Notes: generated by a model from the letters alone, not told the origin. Counted from the first letter of the stretch, positions 43,409 through 53,226 are shown. The stretch is DNA of 64,000 nt from Salinispirillum marinum (GCF_042651565.1 NZ_JBHSDF010000004.1); one strand, 5' to 3'. Numbers and translations are program-made.

Positions 43409-43942
43409 ATGCAGCATAAGCCAACGGACCTCATTACTCTGGGCAAAATAACATCGGTTTACGGTGTGCGCGGGTGGGTGAAGATCTTTTCTCATACCGA
43501 TCCAATGGATCAGATTCTCGATTACGAGCGCTGGTTTATTGAACGTGATGGGGAACGTCGTTGGGTGAATGTAGACCGGGGAAAATCCCATGGCAAAGGC
43601 ATGATCGCACATATCCAAGGTGTTGATGATCGGGCTGGCGCTGAAGCCTTGGCTGGGTTCGAGATTAAAATTGAACGCAGCATGCTACCTAAGCTGGATG
43701 ACGGCGATTATTACTGGTGGCAATTGGAAGGCTTGGCCGTGGAAACGGTTGATGGGGTAGCACTGGGTCGTGTGCATCATATGATGAGTGCTGGTCGTGC
43801 GAACGATGTCATGGTGGTGCAAAGTGAACGGCCTGATGACAGCCAGCAAGAGCGCTTGATTCCGTATTTATGGGAGCAAGTGGTTAAGTCAGTAGACCTC
43901 GACCGTGGCATGATCACGGTTGATTGGGATCCGGAGTTTTAA
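43409..43942 (+). CDS. rimM: Ribosome maturation factor (16S rRNA processing)
   Basis: About 177 residues: an N-terminal RimM barrel (LGKITSVYGVRGWVKIFSHTD, shown by ITSVYGVRGWVKI) and a C-terminal PRC barrel from about residue 95 (DDGDYYWWQLEGL). RimM helps 30S maturation and binds S19. GTG 43406 directly precedes ATG 43409; I use the ATG. Eight bp before trmD. Confidence 0.96.
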   Translation: MQHKPTDLITLGKITSVYGVRGWVKIFSHTDPMDQILDYERWFIERDGERRWVNVDRGKSHGKGMIAHIQGVDDRAGAEALAGFEIKIERSMLPKLDDGDYYWWQLEGLAVETVDGVALGRVHHMMSAGRANDVMVVQSERPDDSQQERLIPYLWEQVVKSVDLDRGMITVDWDPEF

Positions 43943-43950
43943 CCGGATTC

Positions 43951-44709
43951 ATGAAGTGGATAGGTATTGTCAGTTTATTTCCTGAGATGTTTCAGGCCAT
44001 TACCGAATACGGTGTGACCGGCAGAGCAGTAAAAAATGAACTGGTGACACTGAATTTCTGGGACCCGCGTGATTTCACAACGGACCGCCATCGTACTGTA
44101 GATGACCGACCTTTCGGGGGCGGGCCAGGTATGGTGATGAAATTCGAACCATTGCGCGACGCCATTCGGGCGGCCAAGCAAGCGGCAGGAGCGGGTGTAA
44201 CCACCATTTACTTGTCGCCGCAGGGTACGCCGCTGACGCAGTCAGGCGTGGAGTCGTTGGCACAACGCGGTAACTTGATATTGGTCTGTGGCCGATATGA
44301 AGGGATCGACGAGCGGATCATTCAGTCCGAAGTGGATGAAGAATGGTCGGTGGGAGATTTTGTGCTGAGTGGTGGTGAGTTGGCAGCTATGGCCATGATT
44401 GACTCGGTGATCCGTTTGGTTCCCGGGGCACTAGGGCACGAACTGTCGGCAGTGGAAGATTCGTTCACCGATGGGTTACTGGATTGTCCTCATTATACGC
44501 GTCCTGAAGAGATCGATGGAATTCGGGTGCCAGAGGTGTTGTTGAGTGGGAATCACGCGTTGATTCGACGCTGGCGGCGCAAAGAAGCACTCGGTAGAAC
44601 TTGGTTAAAACGTCCGGATTTGTTAGCAGTAACCGCTCTAACGCCGGAAGATACAGCCTTGTTGGGTGAGTTTCAGCGGGATTACGCTGCAAACGGCACC
44701 AAGCCATAG
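43951..44709 (+). CDS. trmD: tRNA (guanine37-N1)-methyltransferase
   Basis: A 252-residue SPOUT enzyme. Seen: IGIVSLFPEMFQAITEYGVT, the DDRPFGGGPGMVM loop, VCGRYEGIDERII and the trefoil-knot SAM site LSGGELAAMAMIDSVIRL. ATG 43951 gives the usual N-terminus; the frame is open 9 codons upstream into rimM. Confidence 0.97.
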   Translation: MKWIGIVSLFPEMFQAITEYGVTGRAVKNELVTLNFWDPRDFTTDRHRTVDDRPFGGGPGMVMKFEPLRDAIRAAKQAAGAGVTTIYLSPQGTPLTQSGVESLAQRGNLILVCGRYEGIDERIIQSEVDEEWSVGDFVLSGGELAAMAMIDSVIRLVPGALGHELSAVEDSFTDGLLDCPHYTRPEEIDGIRVPEVLLSGNHALIRRWRRKEALGRTWLKRPDLLAVTALTPEDTALLGEFQRDYAANGTKP

Positions 44710-44720
44710 GAGCCATGATT

Positions 44721-45077
44721 ATGAGCAACAAAAATTTGATCATTCAGCAGATCGAAGCTGAGCAAATGGGTAAAGAAATTCCGGAATTCGGCACCGGTGA
44801 CACTGTGATCGTGCAGGTTAAAGTTGTTGAAGGTACGCGTGAGCGTCTGCAGGCTTATGAAGGTGTAGTGATTGGCAAGCGTAACCGCGGCCTGAACTCT
44901 GCTTTCACAGTGCGCAAGATTTCTCACGGTGTGGGTGTTGAGCGTTCTTTTCAGACGTACAGCCCTGTTGTAGACAGCATTCAAGTTGTGCGTCGCGGTG
45001 ACGTGCGCAAAGCTAAGCTGTACTACTTGCGTGAGCGTTCTGGTAAGAGCGCGCGTATCAAGGAAAAATTGGGTTAA
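44721..45077 (+). CDS. rplS: 50S ribosomal protein L19
   Basis: A 118-residue L19 (MSNKNLIIQQIEAEQ; GDTVIVQVKVVEGTRERLQ; SHGVGVERSF; KLYYLRER). Of two nearby ATGs, 44721 is preferred because AGGAG lies 8 bases upstream, while 44715 is only 2 bases from it. A terminator follows. Confidence 0.97.
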   Translation: MSNKNLIIQQIEAEQMGKEIPEFGTGDTVIVQVKVVEGTRERLQAYEGVVIGKRNRGLNSAFTVRKISHGVGVERSFQTYSPVVDSIQVVRRGDVRKAKLYYLRERSGKSARIKEKLG

Positions 45078-45097
45078 TTCGTTAACACTTTTTCATC

Positions 45098-45124
45098 AAA
45101 AGGCGACTTCGGTCGCCTTTTTTT
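45098..45124 (+). terminator. Intrinsic terminator after rplS
   Basis: AAAAGGCGAC pairs with GTCGCCTTTT around TTCG-type loop, followed by T residues; 20 bp after the rplS stop. Confidence 0.9.
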
Positions 45125-45143
45125 ATGGAAAGTAGCTTATGCG

Positions 45144-45168
45144 GGCTTTCGGGGTATGCCTACGCCCG
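45144..45168 (+). repeat. Dispersed 25-base repeat, copy 2 (after rplS)
   Basis: GGCTTTCGGGGTATGCCTAC plus five bases, matching copy 1 at 24232-24256 at 22 of 25 positions. Here it is also closed by GCGGGC (45141-45146) and GCCCGC (45164-45169), giving a hairpin. The rest of 45170-45348 has no recognisable feature apart from the short palindrome CATCATCCCATGATG. Confidence 0.6.
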
Positions 45169-45348
45169 CTGCATCATCCCATGATGTCGGCATGATTCGA
45201 GCTTTCGAAATATTCCCAATTTTGCAACGGATCAAAGATTGTTATTCCCCACAGGGTATGTCCACTCAGATTGACAGCAAGCCACGAAACACGTATGTTT
45301 TCGGCTCAATTTTTCCCTTGCAAAATCAATTCGGAAGGAAGGTCTCCC

Positions 45349-46647
45349 TTGAAACGCGTCAACATCGGAATATGCGGTCTGGGTACTGTGGGCAGCGGTA
45401 CATTCAATGTATTAACCAGAAACCAGGAGACCATCAGCCGTCGCGCTGGCCGTGATATTCAGATTACGCACATTGGGGCTCGGCGCGATAACCCGGCCAG
45501 CCATACTGCGGGCTATAACGTATCCCGTGATGTTTTTGATGTGGTGCGTGATCCGGAGGTGCAGATTGTCGTTGAGCTGATCGGCGGCACGTCGGTGGCC
45601 AAAGACTTGGTGTTAGAAGCCATTGCCAATGGCAAGCATGTGGTTACGGCCAATAAGGCGCTGATTGCACTGCACGGTAATGAAATTTTCCAAGCGGCAG
45701 AAGCCAAGGGCGTGACCGTAGCGTTTGAAGCGGCGGTAGCGGGTGGTATTCCAGTCATAAAGGCTTTGCGCGAAGGCTTGGTGGCCAATGAAGTAAACTG
45801 GTTGGCTGGCATAATCAATGGCACAGGCAATTTCATTCTGACCGAAATGCGCGAAAAAGGCCGGGCATTCCTGGATGTGTTGGCCGAAGCGCAAGAATTG
45901 GGTTATGCCGAAGCCGACCCCACCTTTGACGTAGAAGGTATTGATGCGGCGCATAAGCTGACCATTTTGGCGTCCATCGCTTATGGTGTGCCGTTGCAGT
46001 TTGAAAGCGTGTATACCGAGGGTATTACGCAGATCACTCAAGACGATGTGCAGTACGCTGAAGAATTAGGCTACCGCATCAAACACTTGGGCATTGCCAA
46101 GCGTGGTCAAGACGGCGTGGAAATGCGTGTGCATCCGACCTTGGTGCCTGAGCAGCGGTTGTTGGCGAACGTCAATGGCGTATTGAACGCGATTCTGGTA
46201 CACGGCGATGCCGTGGGCCCAACCATGTATTACGGCCCGGGTGCCGGTGCGGAAGCGACCGCCAGTTCGGTGATTGCCGACATCGTGGACGTGGCACGCG
46301 AAGTTGACTTGGCACACCCGGTGCCGCATTTGGGTTATCACCGTGGCGCGGAAGGCTTGAAAGTATTGCCGATGGCTGAAGTGGTAACGAGCTATTATCT
46401 GCGTCTGCAAGTGACTGATGAAGTCGGTGTGATGGCGCGCATTGCCAATATTTTGAGTGATAACGAGATCAATATCGAAGCCATTATTCAGAAAGAGCCA
46501 CAGCCGAGTGATGACACCGTGCCGCTGATCTTGCTGACCCAGCGCGTGCAAGAGCAAAAAATGAATAAGGCCATCACTGAGCTGGAAGGACAGACGTCGG
46601 TTATCGGTAAGGTCACCCGTATACGCGTGGAACAGCTCGACGGTTAA
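45349..46647 (+). CDS. hom: Homoserine dehydrogenase
   Basis: A 432-residue enzyme reducing aspartate semialdehyde to homoserine. NAD(P) loop ICGLGTVGSGTFNVL near residue 6, the NKALIALHGNEIF segment, the catalytic region INGTGNFILTEM with EADPTFDVEGIDAAHK, and a C-terminal ACT domain (about 350-430, YYLRLQVTDEVGVMARIANI) for feedback control. I place the start at TTG 45349, with GGAAGGAAGG about 7-10 bases upstream and the canonical MKRVNIGICGLG start; an upstream TTG at 45271 would add 26 unconserved residues. Confidence 0.95.
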   Translation: MKRVNIGICGLGTVGSGTFNVLTRNQETISRRAGRDIQITHIGARRDNPASHTAGYNVSRDVFDVVRDPEVQIVVELIGGTSVAKDLVLEAIANGKHVVTANKALIALHGNEIFQAAEAKGVTVAFEAAVAGGIPVIKALREGLVANEVNWLAGIINGTGNFILTEMREKGRAFLDVLAEAQELGYAEADPTFDVEGIDAAHKLTILASIAYGVPLQFESVYTEGITQITQDDVQYAEELGYRIKHLGIAKRGQDGVEMRVHPTLVPEQRLLANVNGVLNAILVHGDAVGPTMYYGPGAGAEATASSVIADIVDVAREVDLAHPVPHLGYHRGAEGLKVLPMAEVVTSYYLRLQVTDEVGVMARIANILSDNEINIEAIIQKEPQPSDDTVPLILLTQRVQEQKMNKAITELEGQTSVIGKVTRIRVEQLDG

Positions 46648-46676
46648 TTCAAATTCAGTCTTAAGAGAACGTGACA

Positions 46677-48071
46677 GTGAAATACATCAGTACTCGTGGA
46701 CAAGCCCCTGTGTTGGGGTTTGAGGAAGTCTTGCTGACCGGCTTAGCCACCGACGGTGGCTTATATGTGCCAGAAACTTTGCCGCATTATTCGCTGGAAG
46801 AGATTCGTAGCTGGCGCGAGCTGCCATACGACGAATTGGCGTATAAGATCATTCAGCCTTTTGTGGCCGAGTTTATTGATGGCGATGAATTACGCGCCAT
46901 GCTGAAGGACACCTACGCCGGGTTTGCGCACAAAGCAGTAGTGCCTGTGCAGCAGATCGATCATAACGAGTACGTGATGGAGTTGTTTCACGGGCCTACG
47001 TTGGCGTTTAAAGACTTTGCGCTGCAATTATTGGGTCGCTTGTTGGACCATGCTCTGCAGAAACGTGGCGAGAAAGCGGTGATTATGGGGGCGACTTCCG
47101 GTGATACCGGTTCTGCGGCCATTGAAGGGTGCCGTCGCTGTAACAACATCGATATTTTTATTCTGCATCCGCATCAGCGGGTATCCGAAGTGCAGCGCCG
47201 TCAAATGACGACGGTGTTGGGCGATAATATTTTCAATTTGGCGGTTGAAGGCAACTTCGATGACTGCCAACGCATGGTAAAAGAAAGCTTTTCCGATCAA
47301 TCATTTTTGCGCGGTGAGCGGCGGTTGGTGGCGGTGAATTCCATTAATTGGGCGCGCATCATGGCGCAAATCGTCTACTACTTCTATGCGGCGCTGAACT
47401 TGGGCGCGCCGGATCGTAAAATGGCCTTTTCTGTACCCACGGGCAATTTTGGCGACATTTTTGCCGGTTACTTGGCCATGCAAATGGGTTTACCGATTGA
47501 CCAATTGGTGATTGCGACGAACAAAAACGATGTGCTGCATCGGGTGATGAGCCAAAACCAATACGAAGCGCTGCCGTTAGAGCATACCTTGTCACCGAGC
47601 ATGGACATTGTGGTGTCGTCAAATTTTGAACGTTTATTGTTTGATTTATACGACCGTGACGGTGCTGCCATTGCACAGCTTATGAAGGACATGGCCAGTG
47701 GCCAAGCCACCTTAGATGTGGCGAAGTTGGATAAGGCACGCATTGTGTTCGATAGCGCCTGTGTGGACGATGATGAAACCTGTGCGACCATTCGTCAGGT
47801 GCATGCAGAAACCGGCTATTTGTTGGACCCGCACACCGCCATTGGCGTACATGCCGCGCGGGCAACGCGGCGCGATATGCGCGTGCCAATGATTACCTTA
47901 GGCACCGCTCATCCGGTAAAATTTGCCGAAGCCGTGCAGAAATCCGGTTTAGAATCGCCTGCCTTACCGCATCATTTGGCCGACTTGTTAAGCCGTGCCG
48001 AGCGCTACGACGTACTACCAAATGATCGTAACACGGTGCATGCCTATATGGTGGAGCGGGTATTCGGCTGA
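46677..48071 (+). CDS. thrC: Threonine synthase
   Basis: A 464-residue PLP enzyme making threonine from O-phosphohomoserine. N-terminus MKYISTRGQAPVLGFEEV is canonical; the PLP lysine is in GPTLAFKDFALQLLG (about residue 111), and SGDTGSAAIEGC, VAVNSINWARIMAQ and VPTGNFGDIFAGY follow. GTG 46677 is better placed to AGAG (9 bases) than GTG 46671. Thirty bases after hom; recJ begins right after its stop. Confidence 0.96.
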   Translation: MKYISTRGQAPVLGFEEVLLTGLATDGGLYVPETLPHYSLEEIRSWRELPYDELAYKIIQPFVAEFIDGDELRAMLKDTYAGFAHKAVVPVQQIDHNEYVMELFHGPTLAFKDFALQLLGRLLDHALQKRGEKAVIMGATSGDTGSAAIEGCRRCNNIDIFILHPHQRVSEVQRRQMTTVLGDNIFNLAVEGNFDDCQRMVKESFSDQSFLRGERRLVAVNSINWARIMAQIVYYFYAALNLGAPDRKMAFSVPTGNFGDIFAGYLAMQMGLPIDQLVIATNKNDVLHRVMSQNQYEALPLEHTLSPSMDIVVSSNFERLLFDLYDRDGAAIAQLMKDMASGQATLDVAKLDKARIVFDSACVDDDETCATIRQVHAETGYLLDPHTAIGVHAARATRRDMRVPMITLGTAHPVKFAEAVQKSGLESPALPHHLADLLSRAERYDVLPNDRNTVHAYMVERVFG

Positions 48072-49829
48072 ATGCGCCTCCAGCGACTAAGCCAACGTAC
48101 CGCACCAACCGCAGCACTGCATTTTCCTGGGCTCTCACCATTAGCGCAACGCATTCTTGCTGCGCGTGGTTTGAGCGGCCCAGCGGATTCCTTAACCCTA
48201 GATCATTTATTGCCGCCTGATTCACTGAGGGGCATCAATGAGGCGGCTTCCTTGTTGCTGTCGGTGATCCAGCAAGGCGGCCGCATCTTGGTCGTGGGTG
48301 ATTATGATGTCGACGGCGCCACGGCCACTGCCTTAATGGTCGATTGTCTTGGTCGACACTTCGGTGCCAACATAGACTTTTTTATCCCCAATCGATTTGT
48401 GCATGGTTATGGACTGTCGCCGGCCATAGTGGCGGACATTGCCCAGTCACCTGACGGTATCCCTGATCTCCTAATCACGGTCGATAATGGCATCGCCAGC
48501 AATGCTGGTATTCGTGCCGCGCACGCCTTGGACATTAAAGTGTTGGTGACTGACCACCATTTGCCGGGCGATGAGCCCTGTATTGCCGATGTGGTGGTGA
48601 ATCCGAATCAGCCGGATTGTGCGTTTCCCAGTAAGGTGGCTTGCGGTTGTACAGTGGCTTTTTATGTGTTGTCGGTGTTGCGCCAGCAGTCGGTTGAGTG
48701 GGTTGCGGAACAGGGTTTACCACCCGTTCGTTTGGGTGACTATTTAGATTTGGTGGCGCTGGCCACCGTGGCCGATGTGGTGCCGCTCGACGGAAACAAC
48801 CGGATTTTAGTGGAGCAAGGGCTACGCCGTTTACGCCGGGGTGTAGCACGGCCAGGTGTGCTTGCACTACTGCAAGCGGCCGGTCGTGATCCGCGACAAT
48901 TAAGCAGTCAGGACTTCGGTTTTGTGCTTGGACCTAGGCTAAATGCCGCCGGGCGAATGGATGACATGACCGTAGGGGTCGCTTGTTTGCTCACCCAAGA
49001 TGCAGAAGAAGCCGCCGAGCTGGCCGCGTTATTGGAAGACCACAATCAAGCGCGTAAGCGGGTGCAAAGCACCATGGTGGATGCGGCACAACAGCAGTTG
49101 TTGAGCAGTGTCAATAATCTAGCCTTAGAAGAAGATCAACAATTGCTGGTGGTGTGGGATGAGCACTGGCATGAGGGCGTGGTGGGCTTGGTCGCTGGGC
49201 GGTTGAAGGAACGTTGGCATAAACCAGCGATTGCCCTATGTCCCAGCTTGGAGCAAAGTTCGCACGGATTATTGTACAAAGGCAGTGCGCGGTCCATTCC
49301 CGGGGTGCATATTCGTGATCTTCTGGCGTGGGTCCAGGCGCAGCACCCTGACATCATGGTGCGTTTTGGCGGTCATGCTATGGCGGCGGGCTTGACGCTG
49401 TACGCCGACAAGCTCGCAGCCTTTCAGGCAGCATTACAAGACGCCATGCGGGCGATGGTTGACCCCGAAGTTTTAGTGCCAGAGTTACAGCACGATGGCG
49501 CGTTGACGGCGGCCGAAATATCTTTGCTGCAAGCCGAAGAGCTGACCCAGCTGGGGCCATGGGGGCAAGGTTGCCCCGTACCGCTCTTTGTGAATCGTTT
49601 TCAGGTGCATCAGCATCGTTGGTTGGGTGGAAAACATTTGAAGCTCTCGGTGAGTATTGATGGATTGTTAGAGCCGATAGACGCGATTTGGTTCTTTTGC
49701 CCCTGGCCGCCGGAACAACACCCGCCCTCCGACATCCATCTCGCGTATGAGCTCTCGGTCAATGAATTCCGCGGGCAACGAACAGTGCAGCTACTGATTA
49801 AAACCGATATTGATGCAGCGCTCTTTTAG
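48072..49829 (+). CDS. recJ: Single-stranded-DNA-specific 5'-3' exonuclease
   Basis: A 585-residue DHH-family nuclease for recombination and mismatch repair. Motifs: VGDYDVDGATATALMVD (about residue 77), LITVDNGIASNAG, the DHH motif LVTDHHLPGDEPCIADVVVN, then the DHHA1 part with RFGGHAMAAGLTL (about 433) and a C-terminal OB domain. ATG follows the thrC stop with no gap, implying coupling. hom-thrC-recJ order is as in Pseudomonas. Confidence 0.96.
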   Translation: MRLQRLSQRTAPTAALHFPGLSPLAQRILAARGLSGPADSLTLDHLLPPDSLRGINEAASLLLSVIQQGGRILVVGDYDVDGATATALMVDCLGRHFGANIDFFIPNRFVHGYGLSPAIVADIAQSPDGIPDLLITVDNGIASNAGIRAAHALDIKVLVTDHHLPGDEPCIADVVVNPNQPDCAFPSKVACGCTVAFYVLSVLRQQSVEWVAEQGLPPVRLGDYLDLVALATVADVVPLDGNNRILVEQGLRRLRRGVARPGVLALLQAAGRDPRQLSSQDFGFVLGPRLNAAGRMDDMTVGVACLLTQDAEEAAELAALLEDHNQARKRVQSTMVDAAQQQLLSSVNNLALEEDQQLLVVWDEHWHEGVVGLVAGRLKERWHKPAIALCPSLEQSSHGLLYKGSARSIPGVHIRDLLAWVQAQHPDIMVRFGGHAMAAGLTLYADKLAAFQAALQDAMRAMVDPEVLVPELQHDGALTAAEISLLQAEELTQLGPWGQGCPVPLFVNRFQVHQHRWLGGKHLKLSVSIDGLLEPIDAIWFFCPWPPEQHPPSDIHLAYELSVNEFRGQRTVQLLIKTDIDAALF

Positions 49830-49857
49830 AGTGCTATAGGCAGTACAGGGCATATTT

Positions 49858-49866
49858 TGCTAGAAT
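49858..49866 (+). promoter_or_regulatory. Extended -10 promoter before prfB
   Basis: TGCTAGAAT is an extended -10 element (TGnTAGAAT), 29 bp after the recJ stop and about 53 bp before the prfB start. No good -35 is present, which extended -10 promoters tolerate. Confidence 0.45.
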
Positions 49867-49918
49867 GCGCGGCGCTTTTTTGTTTGCGGAATTTTATTAA
49901 TGATCAGGAGTGACGTCG

Positions 49919-51014
49919 GTGGAAGTCAACGGTATTAAAGAGTCTTTGAAAGATATTCGAGTACGTACGGACGTGCTCAGGGGGTATCTTTGACTACGCA
50001 GTAAAGAAAGAGCGACTGCAAGAGGTCGAGCTGGAACTCGGCGATGCCAAAATATGGGATAACCCCGACTATGCCCAGAAACTTGGGCAGGAACGCAGCG
50101 CTTTAGAGCATACAGTCGGCACCATTGATCAGTTGGATCAGGGCGTGGCCGATGTACAAGATTTGTTAGAGCTTGCGGTAGAAGAAGACGATCAAGATAC
50201 GTTGACGGAAGTTGAGAACGACCTTAAGAAGTTATTCGCTTCGTTAGAAGAATTAGAGTTTCGCCGGATGTTCAGTGGTGAGATGGACATCAATAATGCT
50301 TACTTGGATATTCAATCTGGCAGTGGCGGTACAGAAGCGCAAGACTGGGCTGAAATGTTATTGCGCATGTATTTGCGCTGGTGTGAAGCCAATGGTTTTA
50401 AAGCGGATTTGATAGAAGCATCGGCTGGAGAAGTGGCCGGTATTAAAAGTGCAACCATTCATGTCCAAGGCGAATATGCATTTGGTTGGCTGCGTACGGA
50501 AACAGGTGTGCACCGTTTGGTACGTAAATCACCGTTTGACTCCGGTAACCGTCGCCATACGTCGTTTTCCTCCGTATTTGTGTCGCCTGAAGTCGATGAC
50601 GATATAGATATTGAAATAAACCCGGCTGATTTGCGCATAGACGTTTATCGCGCCTCCGGGGCCGGTGGACAGCACGTTAACCGGACAGAATCGGCGGTGC
50701 GCATTACGCACCTGCCCACCGGTGTGGTTACCCAATGTCAGAATGACCGTTCACAGCACAAGAATAAAGACGTGGCCATGAAGATGCTAAAGGCCAAATT
50801 GTATGAGTTGGAACTCAAAAAGCGTAACGAAGCCGCACAGCAGTTGGAAGATTCCAAGTCGGACATTGGTTGGGGCAGTCAGATTCGCTCCTATGTATTG
50901 GATGACGCGCGCATTAAAGATTTGCGTACCGGGGTAGAAACCCGCAATACGCAAGCCGTGTTAGACGGCGGATTAAACCCATTTATTCAAGCCTCGTTGA
51001 AAAAAGGCTTGTAA
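49919..51014 (+). CDS. prfB: Peptide chain release factor 2 (programmed +1 frameshift)
   Basis: RF2, about 364 residues, releases peptides at UGA and UAA. The gene is in two frames: GTG 49919 (AGGAG 8 bases upstream) reads 24 codons to an in-frame TGA at 49991-49993; a +1 shift at CTT TGA then continues as DYAVKKERLQEVE to the stop at 51012-51014. Seen in the second part: GGTEAQDWAEMLLRMY, the RF2 codon-recognition segment ending in SPFDS, and the catalytic GGQ in GAGGQHVNRTESAVR. This is the conserved bacterial autoregulation, not a broken gene. lysS follows in 15 bp. Confidence 0.96.
49979..49994 (+). promoter_or_regulatory. prfB programmed +1 frameshift signal
   Basis: AGGGGGTATCTTTGAC: an internal Shine-Dalgarno-like AGGGGG, the slippery CTT and the UGA stop followed by C. 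It is the same as the E. coli prfB site as I know it. Low RF2 slows termination at UGA and favours the shift, so RF2 controls its own level. Confidence 0.96.
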
Positions 51015-51029
51015 GCAGGAAGAGTTCAG

Positions 51030-52541
51030 ATGACCGATCAAACGCCAGAGCAATCCCTTAACCTCGATGAACAGCATGCCGAGCACAACCGTATTGTGGC
51101 ACAGCGCCTGGAAAAACTCAGTGTGTTGAAAGAGCAGGGCAATGCTTACCCGAGTGACTTCCGCCGGACAGACTACGCCGCAGATTTGCAAGCAGCGTAC
51201 AGTGCCAAAACCAAAGAAGAATTGGCCGAGTTGAACATTCCCGCAACGGTAGCCGGTCGTATTATGTTGAATCGCGGTGCCTTTATGGTGCTGCAGGATA
51301 TGACTGGCCGTATTCAGTTGTACGTCAACCGCAAAGAATTACCGGCTGAGGTACTGGATGGTATTAAGAAATGGGACATGGGCGACATTGTGGGTGCCCA
51401 GGGTACCTTGCAGAAGTCCGGCAAAGGCGATTTGTATGTCGATATGCAAACGCCACGCTTATTGAATAAAACCATGCAGCCGCTGCCGGAGAAACATAAA
51501 GGTTTGGCGGATCAGGAAATGAAATATCGCCAGCGCTATGTTGACCTGATCGTTAACGAAGAAACGCGCCGTACCTTTCAAATCCGCGCCAAAATGATTG
51601 AAGGTATTCGCCGTTACTTAGGCGACCGTCACTTTATTGAAGCCGAAACGCCTATGCTACAGGTGATTCCAGGCGGAGCGTCAGCACGGCCCTTTACGAC
51701 GCACCATAATGCGATGGACATTGATATGTACCTACGCATAGCACCGGAACTGTATTTGAAGCGGTTGGTGGTGGGTGGTTTTGAACGCGTATTTGAGATC
51801 AACCGCAATTTCCGAAATGAAGGTGTTTCGACACGCCATAATCCTGAATTTACCATGTTGGAGTTTTATCAAGCGTACGCTGATTACAATGACTTGATGG
51901 ACTTAACTGAAGACTTGTTGCGTACACTGGCTAAGGATGTTCTGGGGTCTACAGACATCGTGTATCAAGGTGAAACCTATGACTTGAGCTTACCGTTCGA
52001 GCGCTTATCCATGCGGGACTCGGTGTTGAAATATAACCCCGATATAGCGCCGGAACAGTTGGATTCACTGTCGGCCTTGACGACACTGGCGAAAACGCTC
52101 CATATCCAAGTAAAACCTAATTGGGGTGCTGGAAAGCTATTGACTGAAGTGTTTGAGGCGACGGTAGAAGAAAAACTACGCGGTCCGGTATTTATTACCC
52201 AATACCCCGCTGAGGTATCGCCCTTGGCCCGCCGCAACGATCATAACCCGGACGTTACTGACCGTTTCGAATTCTTCTTGGGTGGCCGGGAAGTAGCGAA
52301 TGGTTTCTCCGAGTTAAATGACCCGATAGATCAGGCCGAACGTTTTCGCGCGCAAGTGGCTGAAAAAGAATCGGGTGATGATGAGGCCATGTTCTATGAT
52401 GCCGATTTCGTAAAAGCACTAGAATATGGATTACCACCGACCGCCGGTGAGGGTATTGGTATCGATCGTTTGGTGATGTTTTTTACGGACTCACCCTCGA
52501 TAAAAGACGTGATATTGTTCCCGCACATGAAACCGCTGTAA
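51030..52541 (+). CDS. lysS: Lysyl-tRNA synthetase (class II)
   Basis: A 503-residue class II synthetase: N-terminal OB anticodon domain (VAGRIMLNRGAFMVLQDMTG), motif 1 region IRRYLGDRHFIEAETPML, motif 2 FEINRNFRNEGVSTRHNPEF and motif 3 GEGIGIDRLVMFFTDS. prfB-lysS is a conserved pair. ATG 51030 has CAGGAAGAG upstream. Confidence 0.97.
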   Translation: MTDQTPEQSLNLDEQHAEHNRIVAQRLEKLSVLKEQGNAYPSDFRRTDYAADLQAAYSAKTKEELAELNIPATVAGRIMLNRGAFMVLQDMTGRIQLYVNRKELPAEVLDGIKKWDMGDIVGAQGTLQKSGKGDLYVDMQTPRLLNKTMQPLPEKHKGLADQEMKYRQRYVDLIVNEETRRTFQIRAKMIEGIRRYLGDRHFIEAETPMLQVIPGGASARPFTTHHNAMDIDMYLRIAPELYLKRLVVGGFERVFEINRNFRNEGVSTRHNPEFTMLEFYQAYADYNDLMDLTEDLLRTLAKDVLGSTDIVYQGETYDLSLPFERLSMRDSVLKYNPDIAPEQLDSLSALTTLAKTLHIQVKPNWGAGKLLTEVFEATVEEKLRGPVFITQYPAEVSPLARRNDHNPDVTDRFEFFLGGREVANGFSELNDPIDQAERFRAQVAEKESGDDEAMFYDADFVKALEYGLPPTAGEGIGIDRLVMFFTDSPSIKDVILFPHMKPL

Positions 52542-52561
52542 TAACGGCAGTAATAATTGTT

Positions 52562-52590
52562 CGCTGTTTACCGTTTAAAGGTAGACAGCG
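52562..52590 (+). other. Hairpin after lysS
   Basis: CGCTGTTTACC pairs with GGTAGACAGCG (one G-T pair) around GTTTAAA, 21 bp after the lysS stop. No T-tract follows, so it is at best a weak terminator. The remaining stretch to 52770 is AT-rich and should hold the promoter of the next gene, though I see no clear boxes. Confidence 0.5.
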
Positions 52591-52770
52591 GATAATTGTA
52601 TGCAGTATCTTTTGCCACGAAGTAATAGCTCACAGGACAACGATGTATTTTTTTCCTGAGAATTTGAGCGTGAATAGTCGTTTTTATTACATGATTGAAT
52701 ACCCAATTTCATCATCATGTCCCGAATTAAGTGATAACTACCAATCCTTGAGTGCAAGGGGAGAGCAATA

Positions 52771-53226
52771 ATGTTTGTACAAGATATTGATAAGCAGATT
52801 GAAGACTATAAAGCCCGCATCGAGTCATTAGAGGCCGAGCGTGCTGCGCAAGCTAAAAAAATAGAAGGTTTTGATGCCTTTGAAGCGGCTATTGCAAAAG
52901 TCAGTGCCGATTATGGCGTAAGCCGCGATGAACTGTATATGTCGAAAGGCGATGAATTGGTGGAGTGGGTTAAATCAATGAGCAAATTGTCTCATCGCCC
53001 GGACGCCTACAATGATCTGAAAAGCTATTTTGCACGCGTCATTGGCCGCGAGGGCAATGCACCGAAAAAAGCATCCGCCAAGGCGACAGGTCCTAAGTTG
53101 GAAGTGGGTTCATACCGTAACCCGCACACCGGTGAAACCTTGGAAAAGATCAAGCGCAACCCGAAAGACTTGGATAACTGGATCAGCGAATACGGCCTCG
53201 ACACCGTACAAAGCTGGAAGCTCTAA
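52771..53226 (+). CDS. H-NS/MvaT-family nucleoid-associated protein
   Basis: A 151-residue protein: an N-terminal coiled coil (about residues 5-45, IDKQIEDYKARIESLEAERAA in part) for oligomerisation, a basic linker (KKASAKATGPK, about 97-107), and a C-terminal DNA-binding domain with YRNPHTGETLEKIKRNPKDL and WISEYGLDTVQSW. The NPHTGE motif and terminal tryptophan pattern are those of MvaT/MvaU; the N-terminal part is longer than in Pseudomonas MvaT (about 124). Such xenogeneic silencers bind AT-rich DNA, so the AT-rich glycan block at 1-7210 is a plausible target (inference). Monocistronic. Confidence 0.82.
   Translation: MFVQDIDKQIEDYKARIESLEAERAAQAKKIEGFDAFEAAIAKVSADYGVSRDELYMSKGDELVEWVKSMSKLSHRPDAYNDLKSYFARVIGREGNAPKKASAKATGPKLEVGSYRNPHTGETLEKIKRNPKDLDNWISEYGLDTVQSWKL

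Noticed and set aside
49919..50132. prfB as a pseudogene with a frameshift
   Set aside because: The shift site is the conserved programmed signal and the rest of RF2 is intact, including GGQ.
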